Below are positions 59,401 to 64,000 of a stretch of DNA of 64,000 bases, piece after piece (positions within the stretch are counted from its first letter, which is position 1; the number at the start of each line of letters is the position of its first letter). The position numbers and the translations under genes are program-made. The notes under the pieces are model-generated. The model made no database searches. It saw only the letters and a list, made by a program, of their open reading frames with translations, and was not told the DNA's origin. This DNA is from DATJLY01 sp035604615 (GTDB lineage: Bacteria; Pseudomonadota; Alphaproteobacteria; ATCC43930; CGMCC-115725), in the NCBI GenBank assembly GCA_035604615.1, contig DATNID010000012.1, forward strand, positions 62,001-126,000. Reading direction: 5' to 3'.

Positions 59401-60393
59401 ATGAGACGCGTCGGGCTGTTGTTGCTGTTGGTCCTGGGCGTCATGTGGGGGACTGCCCGCCCGGGCGAAGCCGCGCAAAAGCTTGCGGTCGGCAAGGCCG
59501 TGAGCGAAGCCTGGACCTTCCTCCCGCTCGACATCGGCCAACGGTACGGCGTCTTCGCGCGCTACGGACTCGACTTGGACATCATCAGCTTCCAAGGCGA
59601 TGCGAAGTTGCAGCAGGGGCTCGCGGCGGAAAGCATCTCGTTCGGATTGGGTGGAGGTCCGGGCATGGCGTTCGCGGCCAAGGGCGCGCCGGCGATCGCC
59701 GTCGCGGCCTATTTCCGCGCGCCGCGCAACATATCCATCATCGTGGCGGAGAACTCGGCGATCAAGACGCCCAAGGATCTCAAGGACAGGACGATCGCGA
59801 TCAGCACCGCCGGATCGCTGACCGCGTGGCTCGTGCAGCGCATCTCGCTTGCGCAAGGCTGGGGCGAGGACGGCATCAAGATGGCGGCGCTCGGCGGGGT
59901 CACGCCCGGTCTCGCCGCGATGCGCGCGGGCCAGGTCGATGGGGTCATCGGCTCCACCGAAGGCGGCTACATGCTCGAGGAGAAGCATGCGGGCCGGATT
60001 CTGCTCGCGGCCGACGCCTACGCGCCGGTCTTCATCACGCACGTGGTGTTCGCGCGCAAGGCGCTGGTCGCGAGCGATCCCGATCTGGTCACCCGCTTTC
60101 TTCAGGGCTTCTTCGCCACCATCGACTTCATGAAGACGCACAAGGCCGAAACCGCCAAGGTCGCGCAGGACGTCCTCAATTACAGCCCCGCGGTTGCGGC
60201 GCAGGCCTATGATCACGAGATGGGTGGCTTCGAGACTGACGGAAGCTTTGATCCCAAGGCGGTTGCGGTGCTCAAGAGCTCCTTCGTCGAAATGGGCATA
60301 CTGCAAAGCGAACCCAAGGACAGCGAACTTTTCACGACGCGGTTCGTCCCCGTCAAGCCGACTGAGAAGGGCGCGGCGAGCCCTCGCCCTTGA
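59401..60393 (+). CDS. orphan ABC-type substrate-binding protein (NMT1-like)
   Basis: A 330-residue exported protein with a signal peptide (1-24, cut after GEA). AWTFLPLDIGQRYGVFARYGLDLDI follows near 36, then GLAAESISFGLGGGPGMAFAAKG near 73, DLKDRTIAISTAGSLTAWL near 125, and AGQVDGVIGSTEGGY near 178. The C-terminal tail is short and hydrophilic. ATG at 59401 follows GGAGGCGAGCA. No transporter partner within the window. It is followed by a new operon at 60510. Confidence 0.82.
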   Translation: MRRVGLLLLLVLGVMWGTARPGEAAQKLAVGKAVSEAWTFLPLDIGQRYGVFARYGLDLDIISFQGDAKLQQGLAAESISFGLGGGPGMAFAAKGAPAIAVAAYFRAPRNISIIVAENSAIKTPKDLKDRTIAISTAGSLTAWLVQRISLAQGWGEDGIKMAALGGVTPGLAAMRAGQVDGVIGSTEGGYMLEEKHAGRILLAADAYAPVFITHVVFARKALVASDPDLVTRFLQGFFATIDFMKTHKAETAKVAQDVLNYSPAVAAQAYDHEMGGFETDGSFDPKAVAVLKSSFVEMGILQSEPKDSELFTTRFVPVKPTEKGAASPRP

Positions 60394-60509
60394 GGGAAGC
60401 GCGCGCCGCTTCTGGAGCAGGGCCATAACGCGAGCGCCCACGCCCTTGCACCGCGCCCCCGCCCGCCGTACCATTTCGCCTCGTTTCCGGACCTCAAGGG
60501 GCCTTTCCC

Positions 60510-61124
60510 ATGAACCAGATCGCGCCGTTGCCGCAAACCGGGGCCAAGCTCACGGTCCTCAATCCCATGGGCTATCCGCCCAAGGTCACGCGCAAGACAC
60601 CGGCGCCGCGCCCCGAGACGCTCGACGGCAAAGTCATTTACCTGGTCGATTGCCGGTTCGACGATTCGATCGAGCTCCTGAAGCAGGTGAAGGCCTGGTT
60701 CCAGCGCCACATGCCGTCGGTCGACGCCCGCATCGTCTCGCTCTCGGCGTACTATGGCCATGACGATCCCAAGACCTGGGAGGAGATCAAGAAAAACGGC
60801 GACGCCGCCATCATCGGCGTCGGCCATTGCAGCACCTGCGCCCCGGCGGTCGCGACCCACGCCATCACCATCGACACCAAATACGGCGTCCCCACCGTCG
60901 CGCTCCACACCGACAAGTTCGTCAAGGTGGTGCGCTCCACCGCCGCGATGGCGGGCCTGCCGCAAGCGCCCGCGGTGTTCGTGCCGCAGCCGGTGATGGG
61001 CAAGTCGGCCGCCGAGCTCGAGGCCTATGTCAACGGCAACGACCCGGTCACCGGCCGCCCGGTGATGCAGGAGGTGGTCGAGGCGCTGACCTTGGCGATG
61101 CAGGAAGTGCCAGCCGGTGCCTGA
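60510..61124 (+). CDS. UGSC family protein, Cys form
   Basis: A 204-residue protein. The key motif is GVGHCSTC (C107, C110), which aligns with the U-G-S-C motif of UGSC-type (seleno)proteins with Cys for selenocysteine and S-T for G-S. This family knowledge is recalled, not searched. Both Cys codons are TGC. The fold is alpha/beta (VIYLVDCRFDDSIELLKQVKAWF, 42-64). Function unproven; a thiol redox or sulfur-transfer role is plausible. AAGGGG precedes the ATG. Eight bases overlap the next gene, and selD and selA follow. Confidence 0.72.
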   Translation: MNQIAPLPQTGAKLTVLNPMGYPPKVTRKTPAPRPETLDGKVIYLVDCRFDDSIELLKQVKAWFQRHMPSVDARIVSLSAYYGHDDPKTWEEIKKNGDAAIIGVGHCSTCAPAVATHAITIDTKYGVPTVALHTDKFVKVVRSTAAMAGLPQAPAVFVPQPVMGKSAAELEAYVNGNDPVTGRPVMQEVVEALTLAMQEVPAGA

Positions 61125-62172
61125 ACGGACGACCCCGCGCACCGTCGAGCCCGACACGGAAGAGAACCTGCAGCGCCTCTTCCTCGACAACAACTGGACC
61201 GACAAGCTGCCGATCGTGCTCCCCACCGAGGATCGGGTGGCGGCGATGCTGGCGGCGACGCACCACGCGCGCGACGAGGTGGTGGGCCACATGCAGCCCA
61301 CTGCCAATCGCGGCGCCTGGGAATACACGGTCGAGAAGGTGGCGGTGAACGCGGTCATGGCGGGGGCGCGGCCGGCATATTTCCCGGTCATTCTGGCGCT
61401 CGCCGCGTCCGAGGTGTCGGCGCGCTCCAGCACCTCGAGCTCGGGCTCGGCCATGGTGGTGGTGAACGGTCCGATCCGCGACGAGATCGGCATGAATTAC
61501 GGCACCGGCGCGATGGGCCCCTACAACCACGCCAACGCCACCATCGGGCGCGCCTACGGCCTCCTGTGCCAGAACCTCCAGGGCGGATCGGTGCCGGGCG
61601 AGACCTTCATGGGCTCGCAAGGCAACAACTACACCTACAACAACCTGACCTTCGCCGAGAACGAGCAGCGCAGCCCGTGGACGCCGCTCCACGTCCAGAA
61701 GGGCTTCAAGGCGTCGGACAGCGTCGTCAACATCTTCTATGGCTGCCGCTCGACCACGTTCTGCCTGGGCTTGCGCGAGAAATACTGGCGCGAGCATGTG
61801 AAGGACATGCTGCTCGGCATCGACGCCAACACCGCGCCGTGCCTGCTGCTCGACCCGATCACGGCGCGGCAGTTCATCGACCGCGCCGGCTTCGACACCA
61901 AGGAGAAGCTGATCCGCTGGGTCTACGACACCGCCAAGATGCCGGCCGGGCGGTATTGGGATCTGCAGCTCGTGCAGAACTACGTCTATCCGTGGGCGAC
62001 CTTCGGGCGCGAGCCGCTGGCGACCAAGCTCAAGGCCCCGCCCGACGAGCTGATCAACATCTACGACGAGAGCGAGATCAACGTCGTGGTGGTGGGCGGC
62101 GAGACCAACGGATATTGGCAGATCATGGGCGCGCGCTATCGCAAGTCGGTGTCGATCGACGCGTGGCGGTGA
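61117..62172 (+). CDS. conserved protein paired with UGSC family protein
   Basis: A 351-residue protein of unknown function. It begins with a helical stretch (LQRLFLDNNWTDKLPIVLPTEDRVAAML, 19-46), and has conserved-looking segments VNGPIRDEIGMNYGTGAMGPYNHANATIGRA (117-146), QGNNYTYNNLTFAENEQRSPWTPLHV (168-193) and FYGCRSTTFC (207-216, Cys at 210 and 216). No signal peptide or membrane helix. The GTG start overlaps the UGSC gene by eight bases, so the two are likely partner subunits. I recall this type of protein beside UGSC proteins but cannot name an activity. Its TGA stop is followed by a ribosome site and selD. Confidence 0.65.
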   Translation: MPERTTPRTVEPDTEENLQRLFLDNNWTDKLPIVLPTEDRVAAMLAATHHARDEVVGHMQPTANRGAWEYTVEKVAVNAVMAGARPAYFPVILALAASEVSARSSTSSSGSAMVVVNGPIRDEIGMNYGTGAMGPYNHANATIGRAYGLLCQNLQGGSVPGETFMGSQGNNYTYNNLTFAENEQRSPWTPLHVQKGFKASDSVVNIFYGCRSTTFCLGLREKYWREHVKDMLLGIDANTAPCLLLDPITARQFIDRAGFDTKEKLIRWVYDTAKMPAGRYWDLQLVQNYVYPWATFGREPLATKLKAPPDELINIYDESEINVVVVGGETNGYWQIMGARYRKSVSIDAWR

Positions 62173-62189
62173 ACGGAAGGAGCCGAGCC

Positions 62190-63236
62190 TTGGCCGACCC
62201 GGTGCGGCTCACGGATCTGGCGCATGGCGGCGGCTGTGGCTGCAAGCTGGCGCCGTCGGTGCTGAGCCGCATTTTGGCCAAGATGCCGCTGGCCGGCCCC
62301 TTCCCCGACCTGCTGGTCGGCACCGAGACCGCCGATGACGCCGCGGTCTATCGCCTGAACGATACGCAAGCGGTGGTGGCGACCACCGACTTCTTCACTC
62401 CCATCGTCGATGATCCGCGCGATTTCGGCCGCATCGCCGCCGCCAACGCCTTGTCCGATATCTATGCCATGGGGGCGCGGCCGATCCTGGCGCTAGCCAT
62501 AGTGGGCATGCCGGTCGACAAGCTGCCGGTCGAGACGGTCCAGGCGATCCTCGCCGGCGGCGCGTCGGTGTGCGCCGAGGCCGGAATCCCGGTGGCGGGC
62601 GGACATTCCATCGACGTCGTGGAGCCGATTTACGGGCTGTGCGTGCTGGGGCTGGTCCATCCCGCGCGCATCCTGCGCAACAGCACCGCGCGGGCCGGCG
62701 ACCGGCTGATCCTGACGAAGCGCCTCGGCATCGGCATCTTCAGCGCCGCGCTCAAAAAGCGCGAGCTCGATTCCGAGTCTTATGCGGACATGCTCGCCGC
62801 CACGACTCAGCTCAACGACGTCGGCGCCGAACTCCCCGCCATCATCGGCGTCCACGCCGTCACCGACGTCACCGGCTTCGGCGTGCTGGGCCACGCGCTC
62901 GAGATGTGCCGCGGCGCCTCGCTCGGCCTCAATATCGCGATGTCGAAGCTGCCCCTCTTCCCCGCCGCGCAAGCCCTCGCCAAAGCCGGGTTTCGCACTG
63001 GCGCGTCGCAGCGCAATTGGGCGAGCTACGGCGCCGAGGTCGCGCTGCCGCCGGAATTGCCGGAATGGCAGCGCGCGCTCCTGTGCGATCCGCAGACGAG
63101 CGGCGGGCTGCTCGTCGCCTGCGCCGCGGAGGCGGAGTCCGAAATCCTCGACCTCGTGCGCCGCCGCGGATTCCACCATGCATGCTCGATCGGCGCGTTC
63201 GCCGCCGGGCCGGCGCGCATCGAAGTGACCGAGTGA
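62190..63236 (+). CDS. selD: selenide, water dikinase
   Basis: A 348-residue selenophosphate synthetase that makes the selenium donor for selenocysteine and 2-selenouridine from selenide and ATP. The glycine-rich catalytic loop HGGGCGCKL (12-20) carries Cys at the reactive position (C16) and K19; the ATP-binding Asps are seen in TADDAAVY and TTDFFTPIVDDPRDFGRIAAANALSD. The start is TTG at 62190, with GGAAGGAG seven bases upstream; a GTG at 62169 lacks one. It is 17 bases after the previous gene, and its stop overlaps selA (GTGA). Confidence 0.93.
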   Translation: MADPVRLTDLAHGGGCGCKLAPSVLSRILAKMPLAGPFPDLLVGTETADDAAVYRLNDTQAVVATTDFFTPIVDDPRDFGRIAAANALSDIYAMGARPILALAIVGMPVDKLPVETVQAILAGGASVCAEAGIPVAGGHSIDVVEPIYGLCVLGLVHPARILRNSTARAGDRLILTKRLGIGIFSAALKKRELDSESYADMLAATTQLNDVGAELPAIIGVHAVTDVTGFGVLGHALEMCRGASLGLNIAMSKLPLFPAAQALAKAGFRTGASQRNWASYGAEVALPPELPEWQRALLCDPQTSGGLLVACAAEAESEILDLVRRRGFHHACSIGAFAAGPARIEVTE

Positions 63237-64000
63237 GGCCGCACGGAAACCGGTCCGGGGGCGCGGCCCATTTGCGCGGTCTTCCCTCGGTCGATGCGGT
63301 GCTTCGCGTTGCCGAGGCCGCGATCGCGAAATTCGGCCGGACAGCGGTGCTCGCCGCGATTCGCGCCGCGCTCGCTGAGGCCCGCACGGCGTCGCGCGAC
63401 GGCGCCGCGCTTCCCGGTGCCGCCGCGATCGCCGAAGCCGCGCGATTCGGCCTCGAGACCGCATCCGCATCGAGCCTTCGTCCGGTGTTCAACCTGACCG
63501 GAACGGTGCTGCACACCAATCTCGGCCGCGCGCTCATTGCCGAGGAAGCGGCCGAGGCAGCGCTCGCCGCAATGCGCAACGCCGTCGCGCTCGAGTTCGA
63601 TCTCGACACCGGGCGGCGCGGCGAGCGCGACGATCATGTGCGCCGGCTTTTATGCGAGCTCACCGGCGCCGAGGACGCGACCATCGTCAACAACAACGCG
63701 GCGGCGGTCCTGCTCGTGCTCAACAGCTTCGCCAACGGAAGCGAGGCCGTGGTCTCGCGCGGCGAGCTGATCGAGATCGGCGGAGCCTTCCGCATGCCCG
63801 AGATCATGGCCCGCGCCGGCGCAAGGCTGGTCGAGGTCGGCACCACCAACCGCACCCACCTCAAGGACTATGAGGCCGCGATCGGGCCTGCCACGGGTCT
63901 CGTGCTCAAGGTCCACACCTCGAACTATCGCGTCGAGGGCTTCACCGCCGAAGTCTCGGCACCGGCGCTTGCGGCGCTGGCGCGCGAGCGCGGCGCGACG
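63233..64000 (+). CDS. selA: L-seryl-tRNA(Sec) selenium transferase (3' end outside window)
   Basis: The first 256 residues of SelA, which turns seryl-tRNA(Sec) into selenocysteinyl-tRNA(Sec) using selenophosphate and PLP. The N-terminal tRNA-binding domain (to about 80) is followed by RPVFNLTGTVLHTNLGRALIAE (82-103), NNNAAAVLLVLN (near 153), SRGELIEIGGAFRMPEIM (near 172) and HTSNYRVEGF (near 232). The PLP Lys lies beyond the edge. The GTG start overlaps the selD stop by four bases, so selD and selA are coupled; selB and tRNA-Sec are expected outside the window. Confidence 0.92.
   Translation, partial: MRPHGNRSGGAAHLRGLPSVDAVLRVAEAAIAKFGRTAVLAAIRAALAEARTASRDGAALPGAAAIAEAARFGLETASASSLRPVFNLTGTVLHTNLGRALIAEEAAEAALAAMRNAVALEFDLDTGRRGERDDHVRRLLCELTGAEDATIVNNNAAAVLLVLNSFANGSEAVVSRGELIEIGGAFRMPEIMARAGARLVEVGTTNRTHLKDYEAAIGPATGLVLKVHTSNYRVEGFTAEVSAPALAALARERGAT

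Noticed and set aside
60825..60845. Selenocysteine in the UGSC-type motif
   Set aside because: Both reactive positions are encoded by TGC (Cys), not TGA.
62170..62172. TGA as a selenocysteine codon at the end of the 61117 gene
   Set aside because: It is followed by a ribosome site and the selD start; no conserved sequence continues in frame past it, and no hairpin could be confirmed.

Overview
The window is about 64 kb of dense, GC-rich DNA with roughly 60 genes. It reads as the chromosome of a free-living, soil- or sediment-type alphaproteobacterium. The grounds are codon use, ATGA-type translational coupling, a family of palindromic intergenic repeats of a kind common in that class, and many catabolic oxidoreductases and solute-binding proteins. 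Genus cannot be fixed from the sequence. No tRNA, rRNA, CRISPR array, insertion sequence or phage gene was recognised. No gene-free stretch exceeds 300 bases; the largest gaps (about 190-250 b) hold repeats, palindromes or promoters.

Layout. 1-5100: a fluoroacetate-dehalogenase-like hydrolase (cut by the left edge), a dienelactone hydrolase, an SLC13/ArsB-NhaD-type permease and a pair of acyl-CoA dehydrogenases. 5140-8406: a B-type (ba3-like) terminal oxidase operon ending in a membrane-anchored diheme cytochrome c, preceded by an FNR/FixK-like box. 8475-12352: a four-gene operon with two carboxymuconolactone-decarboxylase-fold proteins, a Gfo/Idh/MocA dehydrogenase and an FAD monooxygenase. 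12359-18924: alpha/beta hydrolases, two luciferase-like (LLM) flavin oxidoreductases, a kelch protein and a persulfide dioxygenase-rhodanese fusion. 19176-25623: an eight-gene operon linking a small HTH-like protein, a complete SsuABC-like ABC importer, a Rieske oxygenase, an SDR, a cupin and an LLM enzyme. 25627-30967: hydrolases, another LLM enzyme, an HD-domain protein with a possible diiron site, and a three-part secreted cytochrome/beta-propeller protein.

31159-39158 is the most unusual region. It holds inositol-phosphate synthase, a HAD phosphatase, a nucleotidyltransferase, an ATP-grasp-like protein, a class III aminotransferase and a sugar/inositol dehydrogenase in one tightly overlapping operon. 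Facing it is a CDP-alcohol phosphotransferase fused to a degenerate nucleotidyltransferase-like domain, which shares a divergent promoter region with a flippase-like membrane protein. Together they look like a pathway for an inositol- or aminocyclitol-headed lipid.

39168-59338 holds a GST, an atypical Nramp transporter, a MetE-like protein, a secreted peroxiredoxin and several solute-binding proteins with no transporter subunits nearby. It also holds FAH, LLM, Ldh, FAD-monooxygenase, aldolase, amidohydrolase and enolase-superfamily enzymes, probably scattered catabolic modules. 60510-64000 is an operon of two UGSC-associated proteins followed by selD and selA (cut by the right edge), so the organism should make selenocysteine or selenophosphate.
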